Assembly (NCBI GenBank): GCA_030706635.1
Contig: JAUZOD010000045.1
Span: 1 to 32,387 of the forward strand
DNA: 32,387 nucleotides
Source: Bacteroidota bacterium
Lineage (GTDB): Bacteria; Bacteroidota; Bacteroidia; Chitinophagales; Chitinophagaceae
Reading direction: 5' to 3'
Of this stretch, positions 15,046 to 23,876 are shown in pieces. Position numbers and translations under genes: made by a program. How positions within the stretch are numbered: position 1 is the first letter of the stretch; the number at the start of each line of letters is the position of its first letter. Under the pieces are notes generated by a model. It did not search any database and was not told where the DNA came from. It worked only from the letters and a program-made list of their open reading frames with translations.

Positions 15046-15381
15046 TTACATCATGGGTTTCAACCTGCGTAATTCCAGCTGGAACGGGCCGAGAAGCGGA
15101 CATTGTTGGGTGAGTTCGGTCGCTTCCTGGATGTCGTTGGCATTGATGATGACGTAACCGGAAATCATCTCCTTGGACTCCATGAAGGGGCCGTCCGTTA
15201 ATACTTCGCTTTTGGATTTGAGCAAACGGCCGTCCGTTACTTCCAGCGGAGCACCGCCAACATAACGGCCTTTCAGCACCTTTTCCATCCATTCGCCGAA
15301 AAGGGCCAGCCGCTTTTGCATTAGCTCCGGTGATGCTGTTAAATGATCGCTACCTTTTACAATGATCAGAAACTGGTTCAT
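15046..15381 (-). CDS. YCII-related (DGPF domain) protein
   Basis: This 111-residue protein carries the name-giving DGPF motif in LTDGPFMESKEMISGYVII and the preceding GGAPLEVTDGRLL. It folds as a small alpha/beta ferredoxin-like barrel in known relatives. Its function in ECF42 loci is not established. It lies 13 bases upstream of the sigma factor on the same strand, so the two form an operon, and conservation of this pair across many bacteria implies a shared pathway. Confidence 0.93.
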   Translation of the reverse strand: MNQFLIIVKGSDHLTASPELMQKRLALFGEWMEKVLKGRYVGGAPLEVTDGRLLKSKSEVLTDGPFMESKEMISGYVIINANDIQEATELTQQCPLLGPFQLELRRLKPMM

Positions 15382-15451
15382 AAAAATGAGTTTGATGAGT
15401 AATGATAGCTTGTCAATCGGCTACCCTAAATTAGGACAAGATCACGGGAAA

Positions 15452-16624
15452 TTATTTTATGATGAGGCTGCTCAGTTTCCGGGTATTCAGGGATCGTAAT
15501 AATTGATCTATATACCCGGGACTGCCTTCTACGTACATCGCTACGGTCTGAATTTTGTCGGAACCAATCTTTTTAGGCGTTTGCTTATCCATATTTTTTA
15601 TGTCTGCTGTGTACCGGGCATGATATCCATGGGATTGATCCGGATTCAGATCCCATTTGCCAAATAAGATGATGGCATAATCGGGATTCCGGGTAAACTG
15701 ATTTAAATCGAATATGGCTTTTTCGTCTCGCTGGCTGTTGTGCAGCAGCAGGGAAAAAGATGAACCGGGAACGTTCAGCGGTTTTACAGGCTGCGTAACA
15801 GATGGTTCATAGGAATTGGTGAGGGTGGCATTTACACTGAATTTTATTCTGAGCATACAGGCATTGCGAAACGAAATCGTTTTCGCGCGATTGTATGCAG
15901 TGAAATCCTGATAGGTTTTGTTTGCTGCGGAAAGGGTTTCTTCCGTTTTGGCATTCGATTTATTTGTCCAGTAGTCGATCTTGTCTTCCAGTTCTTTTGA
16001 GCCGGCCTCATACTTTTTGATTTCAGGCTGGTTGTTATTTACAACGGCTTTTTGATATTCAGCCATATGTTCAGTAACATATCTGGTCTGCAGCGTTACG
16101 TAATAGTTCGCCGAATCCATATTGACCTGCTGAGTCTGCTGGAAAGCGGGGTCACTGGCCGCCTGCTGATAAGCCTGGGTTGATTTTGTCAGCTGTTCCT
16201 TCATATCCTGGTTGTACCAGTTTTGCCATGCATGCAGTGAATCCTGATTGACCAAAACGATAAAGCTGATATCGAATACATGTGGTTTTCTAAGGGGGAA
16301 CGCCAGGGGAACCGGATCCTGGTCTTTTGGAAAAATGGATATGCCATTGGCCTCTTCGGCAAATGGATAAAACGACCAATGTCTGGATGCTGTTGCTTCT
16401 TTCAGCAAATCTGTAATATAATACCTGAGATAATTTTGCATGGAGATTTCTTCCGCAACAATGAAATTGCGTATGCAGGCCGTGGAATCCTGCACACTTT
16501 CCATGTCCTCAGGGCAATCGGCTGGAAATTGCGGACATTCCTGCGCATGTAATCTGTCGGGAACCCATAAGAGGAATAATAAAAACTGGAAAACGATTAA
16601 GGTATTTCTTGTTTTGATGTTCAT
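15452..16624 (-). CDS. Secreted protein of unknown function with a central coiled coil
   Basis: This 390-residue protein has a signal peptide ending near LHAQ and a Cys-rich start to the mature part (CPQFPADCPEDMESVQDSTAC, four segments apart). Residues about 130-235 are strongly helical and polar (DMKEQLTKSTQAYQQAASDP; KAVVNNNQPEIKKYEAGSKE), consistent with a coiled coil. The C-terminal 120 residues are beta-rich (ATLTNSYEPSVTQPVKPLN; PDYAIILFGKW). No enzyme motif is evident and I do not recognise a family. It stands alone, separated by 70 bases from the DGPF-sigma pair on the same strand. Confidence 0.75.
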   Translation of the reverse strand: MNIKTRNTLIVFQFLLFLLWVPDRLHAQECPQFPADCPEDMESVQDSTACIRNFIVAEEISMQNYLRYYITDLLKEATASRHWSFYPFAEEANGISIFPKDQDPVPLAFPLRKPHVFDISFIVLVNQDSLHAWQNWYNQDMKEQLTKSTQAYQQAASDPAFQQTQQVNMDSANYYVTLQTRYVTEHMAEYQKAVVNNNQPEIKKYEAGSKELEDKIDYWTNKSNAKTEETLSAANKTYQDFTAYNRAKTISFRNACMLRIKFSVNATLTNSYEPSVTQPVKPLNVPGSSFSLLLHNSQRDEKAIFDLNQFTRNPDYAIILFGKWDLNPDQSHGYHARYTADIKNMDKQTPKKIGSDKIQTVAMYVEGSPGYIDQLLRSLNTRKLSSLIIK

Positions 16625-16638
16625 GCGGGAATATGTTG

Positions 16639-16669
16639 CAAAGAGAAATTAAATGATGATGGGCGGCAA
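16639..16669 (-). promoter_or_regulatory. Probable promoter for the secreted protein at 15452-16624
   Basis: Read on the minus strand, TTG (complement at 16667-16669), 20 bases, then TCTCTTTG (complement at 16639-16646). This deviates from TAnnTTTG by one base and from the ideal spacing by one base, and it lies 15 bases before the ATG. Confidence 0.4.
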
Positions 16670-16707
16670 TCGGATAAAAATATGATTTCTCTCAGGGGAG
16701 GATCGGA

Positions 16708-17385
16708 TTAGGAGGACTTTGTTGCCCTGAGCATTTCGCGTTTGCCGGAAGCTCCCGGAATCTTTTCCCAACGAATGCCGAGAGACTGCAGATTCCTCTT
16801 CAGATTCCCGTTTACGGCATAGGTTACCAAAACCCCATTCTCCGCGAGATGACGGCAGATGTGGTCAAGCGTCTGTATCGTCCACATTTCTGGCTGTGAT
16901 TTTTCCGAGAAGGCATCGAAATAGATCACATCAAATTTTGCGTTTGTTTCAAAATCAAGTGCTTTTCGGTGGATGATTTCCCACCCGATATAGGGGGAAA
17001 CTGATACCTTCTTTTGAATGGCATCCTCATAATTCTTGCAGAACAGATCCCAGATTTCGCGGCTGACATAATGCTGATAACCACTTTTGACGATTTGTTC
17101 CCAGCTTAGGGGGAAGGGTTCGATGCCACTGTATTGCAAAAGGATCTGATTATCCTGGCAATATTCGGCGCTAAGCAGGAAATTGAGCCCGGTTCCAAAT
17201 CCAATCTCGAGGACCGAAACCAGAGCGGATCCCGTTTGTTGCTGCCTGTATTTTAATCCGGATTCGATAAATACATGCCTGCTTTCCTGAACGGCGCCAT
17301 GCATTGAATGATAATACTCTCCCGCGCCCGCATGAAAAAGGGTATTTGAGCCATCGGCTGTGCGGATGAATTGAATCCCGTCCAT
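16708..17385 (-). CDS. mnmD: tRNA 5-aminomethyl-2-thiouridine methyltransferase (stand-alone MnmD)
   Basis: From MDGIQFIRTADGSNTLF at 17385 the protein has 225 residues. A longer frame would need a TTG at 17421, which overlaps a promoter-like CAAAGTTC box, so I reject it. The family features are ADGS.TL......YHS.HGA.QES.HVFIE near the N-terminus, the SAM-binding LEIGFGTGLNFLL, and YFDAFSEKSQPEMWT followed by LVTYAVNGNLKRNLQSLG. MnmD transfers a methyl group to the modified wobble uridine of certain tRNAs. In gamma-proteobacteria it is fused to an oxidase in MnmC; Bacteroidota have the methyltransferase alone. It acts in the cytoplasm and is a housekeeping gene with no functional link to its neighbours. 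Confidence 0.92.
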   Translation of the reverse strand: MDGIQFIRTADGSNTLFHAGAGEYYHSMHGAVQESRHVFIESGLKYRQQQTGSALVSVLEIGFGTGLNFLLSAEYCQDNQILLQYSGIEPFPLSWEQIVKSGYQHYVSREIWDLFCKNYEDAIQKKVSVSPYIGWEIIHRKALDFETNAKFDVIYFDAFSEKSQPEMWTIQTLDHICRHLAENGVLVTYAVNGNLKRNLQSLGIRWEKIPGASGKREMLRATKSS

Positions 17386-17568
17386 TGAATCTTTCTTTAT
17401 TTGCGTGCTCCCGGCAGACAAAGTTCGTAAAAGGGCGGGTATCAGATCAATAGGCCCGGTGACCCCGTTTCGGTTGCCGTTTATTCATATTTTGGTAACA
17501 TTAAGATAATATGACGTTTGGGGCCTAAGCCCCAAATTTGCAATGGCTTTTATATACAATTCTGTTTT

Positions 17569-17916
17569 ATGCAAGAAACATTCAAAATGCTTTTTGGCCT
17601 GTTAAACCGGGTTGGAGAAGTGAGAAAATCGCCTTATTCCCTGGTAATATTAAGGGAAGGACTGTATTCGGTTTCCGTGGATAAAGTTCCACTTATTGAA
17701 TACTATGTCTATTTTGACAGTCCCCTCAGAACAGAACAGCTCAAGCTGAAGTTCTACAAAACGGTTTCCGACGGAAAATGGTACGATAAGTCCTATTCCG
17801 AAGAAGCAGAACTGCACTCTCCTGAATTTGGTATTCCGGAAATGAATGCGGAACTAAAAGCCGCCATTGATGCTTACGAAACAACACATGCACGGGTAGA
17901 CAGTTTTTCCATTTAA
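17569..17916 (+). CDS. Conserved-looking cytoplasmic protein of unknown function
   Basis: I start at MQETFKMLFGLLNRVGEVRK (17569), which gives 115 residues; the frame upstream opens at a TTG and reads as non-coding. The protein is acidic in its C-terminal part and has no signal peptide or membrane helix. Visible blocks are SPYSLVILREGLYSVSV, VPLIEYYVYFDSPLRTEQL and FYKTVSDGKWYDKSYSEEAE. I do not recognise a family. The upstream region shares TTTTGGTAAcATTA (17490-17503) with the region upstream of the phosphate porin, which may be a common control site or chance. Confidence 0.65.
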   Translation: MQETFKMLFGLLNRVGEVRKSPYSLVILREGLYSVSVDKVPLIEYYVYFDSPLRTEQLKLKFYKTVSDGKWYDKSYSEEAELHSPEFGIPEMNAELKAAIDAYETTHARVDSFSI

Positions 17917-18004
17917 TCCGCTGTGTTTGCCCGGTGCTGCCTTCCGTAAGCATGGATATACTTTCTTTCCTGATTTCCGAATCCGGGGTTGCCTGTTTTT
18001 TTGA

Positions 18005-18643
18005 TCAGTTCGGTGGACTGGTCTTTTTTCTTAAGGCGTCCAGGTATTTCGCGTAAAGTATTCCCTGGGCATATAAGTACAACTCAATAAACTTTCTTTT
18101 TTTATCCGGACGAACGATGTTGCGGGTGAAAGCATCGTAAAAACCTTTATAGAAAACAGTCATGCAGTGAAGTTTCAGGCTTTTGTCGTATTCGTGATGT
18201 AGTTTATATTCAATGGAATTCAGAATTTCGTTCGCTTTCTCCAAACGATCGTTTGGAGAAGGGGTATTGTATAAGGATGTTTCTTCGGGGCCATTTAATA
18301 ATGTATCGAAATCGGGTGTTGGGGTCAGGAATTTGGAAAGAATATACGTGCTGTAAATGGAACTGTTGGAATTCGCCGGTTTGATATTGAAACGGTAGTC
18401 GTTTTTAAATGAAAAGAGTTTTTCGGTAAGGGCCGGATTGTTGCGCTCCTTTTTAAAGATACCAGTTAAAAGTTCGGTTTTATCTTCTTCAAAGAAAAGG
18501 GATAGTGCCGGATCAAAGGATGGAAAGGTAAACGGGATGATCCCAAAATGGCGGTCATAAAAGGATAACTTATCGATATACCTCTTAAGCGTTTTGAATT
18601 CCTGATGAAGAAGCTTTATTTGCTTTTCTGAATAATGCTCCAT
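18005..18643 (-). CDS. Protein of unknown function
   Basis: From MEHYSEKQIKLLHQEFKTLK at 18643 this has 212 residues. A longer frame would start at a TTG at 18679, but the -7 box at 18669-18676 lies across it, so the start at 18643 is better. It is soluble, mostly helical, and rich in Lys and aromatic residues: FYDRHFGIIPFTFPSFDPAL, LSKFLTPTPDFDTLL, SIEYKLHHEYDKSLKLH, VFYKGFYDAFTRNIVRP. I do not recognise a family. It is convergent with the gene at 17569 and divergent from the phosphate module. Confidence 0.65.
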   Translation of the reverse strand: MEHYSEKQIKLLHQEFKTLKRYIDKLSFYDRHFGIIPFTFPSFDPALSLFFEEDKTELLTGIFKKERNNPALTEKLFSFKNDYRFNIKPANSNSSIYSTYILSKFLTPTPDFDTLLNGPEETSLYNTPSPNDRLEKANEILNSIEYKLHHEYDKSLKLHCMTVFYKGFYDAFTRNIVRPDKKRKFIELYLYAQGILYAKYLDALRKKTSPPN

Positions 18644-18668
18644 AATAAAATGCCATGGCTGGATTTGC

Positions 18669-18676
18669 CAAATATA
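18669..18676 (-). promoter_or_regulatory. Bacteroidota-type -7 box (TATATTTG)
   Basis: Read on the minus strand, TATATTTG fits TAnnTTTG exactly and lies 25 bases before the ATG at 18643. No TTG is at the ideal spacing. It helps choose the start of the gene at 18005-18643. Confidence 0.4.
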
Positions 18677-18777
18677 CAATTCGTGACAACCCCTAAGCAG
18701 GTGGTAAACGGTATTATCAAATTGTTAAGAGGGGCCGCTCTGCTAAAGCGGGCCGCCCGGATTCGATGTAACGTTTT

Positions 18778-18800
18778 GGTAATATCGCCATAACATTACC
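18778..18800. promoter_or_regulatory. Inverted repeat upstream of the phosphate porin
   Basis: GGTAAT (18778-18783) and ATTACC (18795-18800) are perfect inverted arms with an 11-base spacer. They lie 51 bases before the porin start, in front of a CAATTTTG (18805-18812) that is one base off the -7 consensus. A binding site for a phosphate-responsive regulator would fit this place. That is inference; no Pho box of the E. coli type is present. Confidence 0.35.
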
Positions 18801-18850
18801 ATCACAATTTTGTAAGTCATTTGCATGCGGATGATTAAAATAAATCCTTT

Positions 18851-20143
18851 ATGAGGCTCTTACCAACAACCAAAGCATTACTCAGATTTTCTGCAGTATT
18901 TTTTCTCTTCATTTTTTTATTTCATGATTCAAAGGCCCAGTTCTTACTCAATTCGGATTCTGCATTTAAAGCAGGCGTCCCGAATTCAGGCAGAATATGG
19001 GGCTATTCATTCGGGGATTATTTCCATAAAGCACACAGTGATTCCTTAAACCGGGGGGGCAATAACCAATACACAAATGTAAAAAAGGGGCAGGACGAAT
19101 TTCAATTCCGCCGGATATACATAGGATATGATTATAATATAAGTAAAACATTTTCAGCGGAATTTCTATTGGCGGCAGAAGATGACTTTACAAGCGGAGA
19201 CCTTCTTCAGAATAATAAATTTACGCCGTATATTAAATTCGCAAATATACGTTGGAGAAACTTTTTATTTAAGGGAAATGACCTCGTTATAGGATTGCAA
19301 CCTACTCCTGCTTTTCCTTATATGAGTGAGAATATATTTAGCTATTCGAGACCGATAGAAAGAACCATTACGGATATCCGCAGAACGCCTTCCTTCGATT
19401 TTGGAGCTGGTTTACAGGGAAGATTTAATTCTAAAGATAATTCAGTAGTTTATGGATATAATTTTTTGGTAGCTAATGGGTCAAGTGCTAAAGTTCAGGC
19501 ATTGAACGGTAACCTTTACAAATGGTTCTACGGAGATGCCTTTGTCGGTTTTCTTAACCATAGATTGATTTTTGATCTTTATGCAGATTACCAAAGACAG
19601 AGCTGGACTCCCGGCACTCATGGGCATTCTGCCCGTCATATGACCAAAGGGGTTATAGTCTGGGTCGACAAGAAGTTCACCATCGGAACGGAAGGGTTTA
19701 TCAATGGTTTAAAACAGGCTGAGACCGGAATAAATGGCACTGTAAAAGATACACTCGATGGCCGGGCAACCGGAATAACTTTCTATGCCCATGCAAACAT
19801 TATTAAAACCAAACTCCGGATTTTTGCACGGTATGACCTCTACAATCCAAACACCAAATATGACAATGCTGCCTATGGTAAATATGCTGCACTGTATACG
19901 GTGAGCACGTCTTATGAACCTAATAACAAAGAGAGGTTCGTATCCGTTGGCCTGGATTTTTCACCGACCAATAATATTCACTTTATACCTAATATCTGGT
20001 ATAATAAATATATCGGTCAGGGGGCAAATTTGACCGGGTCGGCTGCTCACGATTATGACCTGGTTTACAGGCTGACATTCTATTTCACGTTTGGTAAACT
20101 TTTTGCGAATCCAACATATTCTTATTACCCGTTTAGTCATTGA
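18851..20143 (+). CDS. Outer-membrane porin of the phosphate module (OprP/OprO-like)
   Basis: This 430-residue protein has a signal peptide ending near SKAQ. The rest is a beta-barrel with many aromatic-bounded strands: EFQFRRIYIGYDYNISKTFS, FKGNDLVIGLQPTPAFPYMS, TFYAHANIIKTKLRIFARYD, RFVSVGLDFSPTNNIHFIPN, ending YRLTFYFTFGKLF. The build resembles phosphate-selective porins. Its place directly before pstS on the same strand supports a role in bringing phosphate through the outer membrane. The 77-base space to pstS contains a weak hairpin, so porin and transporter may be expressed at different levels from one transcript. Confidence 0.85.
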   Translation: MRLLPTTKALLRFSAVFFLFIFLFHDSKAQFLLNSDSAFKAGVPNSGRIWGYSFGDYFHKAHSDSLNRGGNNQYTNVKKGQDEFQFRRIYIGYDYNISKTFSAEFLLAAEDDFTSGDLLQNNKFTPYIKFANIRWRNFLFKGNDLVIGLQPTPAFPYMSENIFSYSRPIERTITDIRRTPSFDFGAGLQGRFNSKDNSVVYGYNFLVANGSSAKVQALNGNLYKWFYGDAFVGFLNHRLIFDLYADYQRQSWTPGTHGHSARHMTKGVIVWVDKKFTIGTEGFINGLKQAETGINGTVKDTLDGRATGITFYAHANIIKTKLRIFARYDLYNPNTKYDNAAYGKYAALYTVSTSYEPNNKERFVSVGLDFSPTNNIHFIPNIWYNKYIGQGANLTGSAAHDYDLVYRLTFYFTFGKLFANPTYSYYPFSH

Positions 20144-20155
20144 CTTTCACTACCT

Positions 20156-20180
20156 GATGCACTGCATCTCTTTTTATTTT
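20156..20180 (+). terminator. Weak hairpin with T-rich tract between porin and pstS
   Basis: GATGC-ACT-GCATC (20156-20168) can form a 5-base-pair stem, followed by TCTTTTTATTTT. The stem is short, so partial termination or transcript processing is more likely than a full stop. Confidence 0.35.
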
Positions 20181-20220
20181 GTTTTCGGTAAAAAAAATTA
20201 TAAAAGTTAAATTTAAAAAT

Positions 20221-21297
20221 ATGATACGCTTATTTCGCAATTCAAAGAAACTGGTTCTTCTAAGCCTGATCGGACTGGTTTCGGTTTTGGGGCATCAGAA
20301 TAAGCTGATGGCACAGAATGACGACAAAACCCTGCTGGGGGCGGGCAGTACATTCATTTATCCACTGTTTTCAAAAATGTTTTCGGAGTACAATCAGAAA
20401 ACAGGTATCCAGGTAAACTATCAATCTATCGGTTCTGGCGGCGGAATTCTGCAGTTGACCAACAAGACCGTTGACTTTGGCGCTACAGACGGACCATTGA
20501 ACGAAGAACAGGCTAAAAAGATTGGTGTTCCCGCCCTGCATATTCCCATGGCCTCCGGCGCAGTGGTTATTACCTATAATCTTCCGGGCGTCAAGGCACA
20601 TCTGAACCTTACCCCCGATATCATTGCCGGAATTTATCTGGGAAAAATAAAACAATGGAATGATCCGCAGATTGTTTCTATCAATAGAGGCATCAGTATT
20701 CCGGCATTCCCCATTCTTGTAACGCATCGTTCGGATGGCAGTGGTACCACCAATATTTTTACGAATTATCTGTCTAAGGTGAATCCCGAATGGAGTTCCA
20801 AAGTGGGTAGCGGAGGTGCTGTGAACTGGCCTGCCGGATTGGGGGGTAAAGGAAACGAAGGGGTCGCCGGGCTGGTTAAACAAACACCCGGAGCTATTGG
20901 ATACGTAGAATTGATTTATGCCCTTCAGAATAAAATGGATTATGCGCTGGTGAAGAATAAAAAAGGAAGGTTCATTCTGCCTTCGCTCACATCTGTAACG
21001 GCAGCGGGTAATATCAATCTGCCGGCAGACGCTAAAATATTTTTGACAGATACCGAAGCAGCCGACGGGTATCCCATCTGCGGGTTTACCTGGGCGCTGA
21101 TTTACAAGGAGCAGAATTACAATGGCCGCACGGCGGCAAGGGCAACCACGCTGTTGAAACTTTTGTGGTGGAACATCCATGAAGGACAACAATATACCAC
21201 GCCACTGAATTATGCTCCCCTTTCCAAACAGGCATTACAGGTAGCAGAAAAGATTTTGAAATCTGCCACCTATAACGGAAATTCCATATTAAAATAG
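20221..21297 (+). CDS. pstS: Phosphate ABC transporter substrate-binding protein PstS
   Basis: From MIRLFRNSKKLVLLSLIGLV at 20221 this has 358 residues; a frame opening 14 codons earlier does not start with ATG. After a signal peptide ending near LMAQ come the PstS hallmarks. They are LLGAGSTFIYPLFSKMFSEY, YQSIGSGGGILQL, DFGATDGPL, the phosphate-loop SDGSGTTNIFTNYL, and QTPGAIGYVELIYAL. PstS binds inorganic phosphate tightly in the periplasm and hands it to PstCA. It is the first gene of the pst operon and lies 34 bases before pstC. Phosphate limitation normally induces this operon. Confidence 0.97.
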   Translation: MIRLFRNSKKLVLLSLIGLVSVLGHQNKLMAQNDDKTLLGAGSTFIYPLFSKMFSEYNQKTGIQVNYQSIGSGGGILQLTNKTVDFGATDGPLNEEQAKKIGVPALHIPMASGAVVITYNLPGVKAHLNLTPDIIAGIYLGKIKQWNDPQIVSINRGISIPAFPILVTHRSDGSGTTNIFTNYLSKVNPEWSSKVGSGGAVNWPAGLGGKGNEGVAGLVKQTPGAIGYVELIYALQNKMDYALVKNKKGRFILPSLTSVTAAGNINLPADAKIFLTDTEAADGYPICGFTWALIYKEQNYNGRTAARATTLLKLLWWNIHEGQQYTTPLNYAPLSKQALQVAEKILKSATYNGNSILK

Positions 21298-21331
21298 GTA
21301 CTGATCATCGACCAGAGGCAATTTCCAAATT

Positions 21332-22252
21332 ATGATTGAAGACGAAACATGGGGTTCGAAAAGAGTGAACCGTTCCCATGGACAAATACGTGCAGAAGCC
21401 CTGTTTAAGCGGTCTTTGGTGATCATTGGATTCTCCATGCTGGTGCTGGTGCTCGGCATTCTTCTTACACTGATTATCGAGTCCATTCCATCGCTGAAAC
21501 ATTTGGGCGTAAAATATTTATGGGGCAAAACCTGGGATCCGGTAAATAATGTATATGGAGCATTCCCTTTTTTGCTGGGCACCCTACTGACCTCTTTCCT
21601 GGCCTTGATTATATCAATACCTTTTTCTTTTGCGATTGCCATTTATCTGGGAGAATACAATCCCAAGGGATGGCTTTCCAATTTCCTGAAGAACACCGTT
21701 GAATTGATAGCAGCGGTGCCATCGGTGATTTATGGCTTCTGGGGTCTGATTGTTTTGGTTCCGATGGTCAGAGCGCTGGAAACCAAATTGGGTGTTCTTC
21801 CTTATGGGATCGGGATATTTACGGCTGCGCTCATTCTGGCCATTATGATCATCCCTTATGCGGCCTCTCTGGGCAGAGAAATGATCAGGCTGGTACCTTC
21901 ACCCTTGAAAGAAGCGGCCTATTCACTGGGGGCAACGCGGTTTGAGGTGATCCGGAATGTGGTTTTGCCTTATACCCGGTCCGGATTGTTTGCGGGAATC
22001 TTGTTGTCGCTGGGCAGGGCGCTGGGAGAGACAATGGCGGTGACCATGGTCATTGGCAATACGAGTCTGATACCTACCAGCATATTCGCCCCCGGAAATA
22101 CGATGGCCAGTGTAATTGCCAATGAATTCACAGAAGCCGACCACACGGTTTATTTGTCGGCCCTGATCGAACTGGGGTTAGTTTTGTTTATTGTAACGGT
22201 GATCATCAACATGGCGGGGAAACGGATTATCAAGCGGTTCACCAATGAATAG
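21332..22252 (+). CDS. pstC: Phosphate ABC transporter permease PstC
   Basis: This 306-residue inner-membrane protein has six main hydrophobic segments. The permease (EAA) motif appears as SPLKEAAYSLGATRFEVIRN in the loop that contacts the ATPase PstB. Other family blocks are ELIAAVPSVIYGFWGLIVLV, LLSLGRALGETMAVTMVIGN and FTEADHTVYLSALIELGLVL. With PstA it forms the channel for phosphate. It precedes pstA with only three bases between stop and start. Confidence 0.97.
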   Translation: MIEDETWGSKRVNRSHGQIRAEALFKRSLVIIGFSMLVLVLGILLTLIIESIPSLKHLGVKYLWGKTWDPVNNVYGAFPFLLGTLLTSFLALIISIPFSFAIAIYLGEYNPKGWLSNFLKNTVELIAAVPSVIYGFWGLIVLVPMVRALETKLGVLPYGIGIFTAALILAIMIIPYAASLGREMIRLVPSPLKEAAYSLGATRFEVIRNVVLPYTRSGLFAGILLSLGRALGETMAVTMVIGNTSLIPTSIFAPGNTMASVIANEFTEADHTVYLSALIELGLVLFIVTVIINMAGKRIIKRFTNE

Positions 22253-22255
22253 GAT

Positions 22256-23101
22256 ATGAATGTGCATGTAAAATACCGGGTGGCAAAAAGTAAACTGGCG
22301 CAGGCGGTGATCGTATTGCTGGCTTTTATTATCACGCTCCCTCTGCTGGCCATCATTATTTATATTTTCCGTGAAGGTATCACCAGAATAAACTGGACCT
22401 TTCTGACGCATATACCTAAGCCAGTAGGGGAAACCGGCGGTGGTATTGTAAACGCATTGATCGGAAGCGTGCTGATCGTGCTGGCTGCTTCCGTGATGGC
22501 AATACCCATTGGCGTTATGGGTGGTATTTATCTGAGTGAAAATAAAAACAGTCGTTTATCTTATTGGAGCAGGCTGGCCGTGGATGTACTGCAGGGCGTG
22601 CCGTCGATTGTTATTGGCATTGTGGTTTATTTCTGGATAGTTAAACCCATCGGCAGTTTTTCCGCGTTTTCGGGAAGTGTGGCACTGGCCATCATGATGC
22701 TGCCCATACTCATCCGTTCTACTGAAGAAACGCTAAAACTGATACCCGACTCCCTCAAAGAAGCGGGATTGGCGCTGGGACTGCCATACCACAAAGTGAT
22801 TTTAAGAGTGATCGTACCCTGCGGCATGAGCGGAATCATTTCCGGCATCATGTTATCCATAGCCCGGATTGCGGGCGAGACAGCCCCGTTGTTATTTACT
22901 GCATTCGGTAATCCTTATTTGAATACGAACCTTGCCAAACCCATGCAAAGCCTGCCACTGCTGATTTTCAATTATGCTACCAGTCCTTATGATGAATGGC
23001 ACGACCTGGCCTGGGGAGCGGCCCTGATCTTATTGTTTACCGTGCTGCTATTAAATATTATTACAAAGCTGACAACAAGAAGATGGAACGTACAATTATA
23101 A
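22256..23101 (+). CDS. pstA: Phosphate ABC transporter permease PstA
   Basis: This 281-residue membrane protein pairs with PstC. The EAA loop reads [20 protein letters not shown]. Other conserved parts are [39 protein letters not shown] and [20 protein letters not shown]. The end of the gene overlaps the start of pstB by 19 bases, which points to translational coupling of permease and ATPase. Confidence 0.97.
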   Translation: MNVHVKYRVAKSKLAQAVIVLLAFIITLPLLAIIIYIFREGITRINWTFLTHIPKPVGETGGGIVNALIGSVLIVLAASVMAIPIGVMGGIYLSENKNSRLSYWSRLAVDVLQGVPSIVIGIVVYFWIVKPIGSFSAFSGSVALAIMMLPILIRSTEETLKLIPDSLKEAGLALGLPYHKVILRVIVPCGMSGIISGIMLSIARIAGETAPLLFTAFGNPYLNTNLAKPMQSLPLLIFNYATSPYDEWHDLAWGAALILLFTVLLLNIITKLTTRRWNVQL

Positions 23102-23841
23102 GGAGCCGGGATTTTAATGCTTATTTTGGAACGAATCATGTGGTGAAACACGTGAACATGGATATTCCAAAGAATAATGTGGTCGCGGTTATGGGTCCCT
23201 CTGGTTGCGGTAAAACCACTTTTCTGCGTTGCATCAACCGGATGCATGAACTGATCCCGGGCGCAACCCAGGATGGTGAAATGCTGCTGAATAATGAAAA
23301 TGTGTATCAGATGCATCCCATATTTGTGCGGCTGAAAATAGGTATGGTCTTTCAGCGCCCTAATCCATTTCCCAACCTCAGCATTTATGATAATGTTATA
23401 GCCGGGTATAAATTAAATGGATTAAAACTCACGAAGGCCGAAAGAGATCTCAAAGTGGAGCAGTCTCTCGCGAAAGCCGCATTATGGAATGAAGTGAAAG
23501 ATTCTTTGCATAAAAAGGGCACTTTTCTTTCAGGTGGTCAGCAGCAGCGCTTGTGTATCGCGCGTGCGGTTGCTATGGAGCCTGAAGTATTATTGCTGGA
23601 TGAACCCACATCGGCCCTGGATCCGATTTCCACTTCGAGTATTGAGGAGCTTTTGCACGATCTGAAAAAGAACTATACCCTGGTGATCGTCACGCACAAT
23701 ATGCAACAGGCAGCCCGCGTAAGCGACAAAACGGCATTCTTTTATCTGGGAGAACTGGTGGAGTATGATGAAACCAAAAGGATGTTTACCAATCCGCAGG
23801 ATAAACGGACGCAGAATTATATTACCGGCAGGTTCAGTTAA
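23083..23841 (+). CDS. pstB: Phosphate ABC transporter ATPase PstB
   Basis: I start at [16 protein letters not shown] (23083), which gives 252 residues, the usual length. An ATG further up at 22996 lies inside pstA and encodes no PstB sequence. Walker A is GPSGCGKTT at about 38-46, the signature is [17 protein letters not shown], and Walker B is [12 protein letters not shown]. The PstB-specific text QRPNPFP is also present. It drives phosphate import by ATP hydrolysis at the cytoplasmic face of PstCA. Confidence 0.98.
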   Translation: MERTIIRSRDFNAYFGTNHVVKHVNMDIPKNNVVAVMGPSGCGKTTFLRCINRMHELIPGATQDGEMLLNNENVYQMHPIFVRLKIGMVFQRPNPFPNLSIYDNVIAGYKLNGLKLTKAERDLKVEQSLAKAALWNEVKDSLHKKGTFLSGGQQQRLCIARAVAMEPEVLLLDEPTSALDPISTSSIEELLHDLKKNYTLVIVTHNMQQAARVSDKTAFFYLGELVEYDETKRMFTNPQDKRTQNYITGRFS

Positions 23842-23876
23842 GTGGGGGATCAGCATCATTATTTAATTTTCATTTT

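Noticed and set aside
17386-17421. Longer start for mnmD at a TTG
   Set aside because: It overlaps a promoter-like box, and family proteins begin near the ATG at 17385.
18770-18850. E. coli-type Pho box before the phosphate porin
   Set aside because: No CTGTCAT-type direct repeats are present; only an unrelated inverted repeat is seen.
20371-21192. 273-residue open frame on the minus strand
   Set aside because: It lies wholly antisense to pstS, reads as low-complexity Cys/Arg-rich sequence and has no family features.
22987-23316. 109-residue open frame on the minus strand over the pstA-pstB junction
   Set aside because: It is antisense to two well-supported genes, with no family match by eye.
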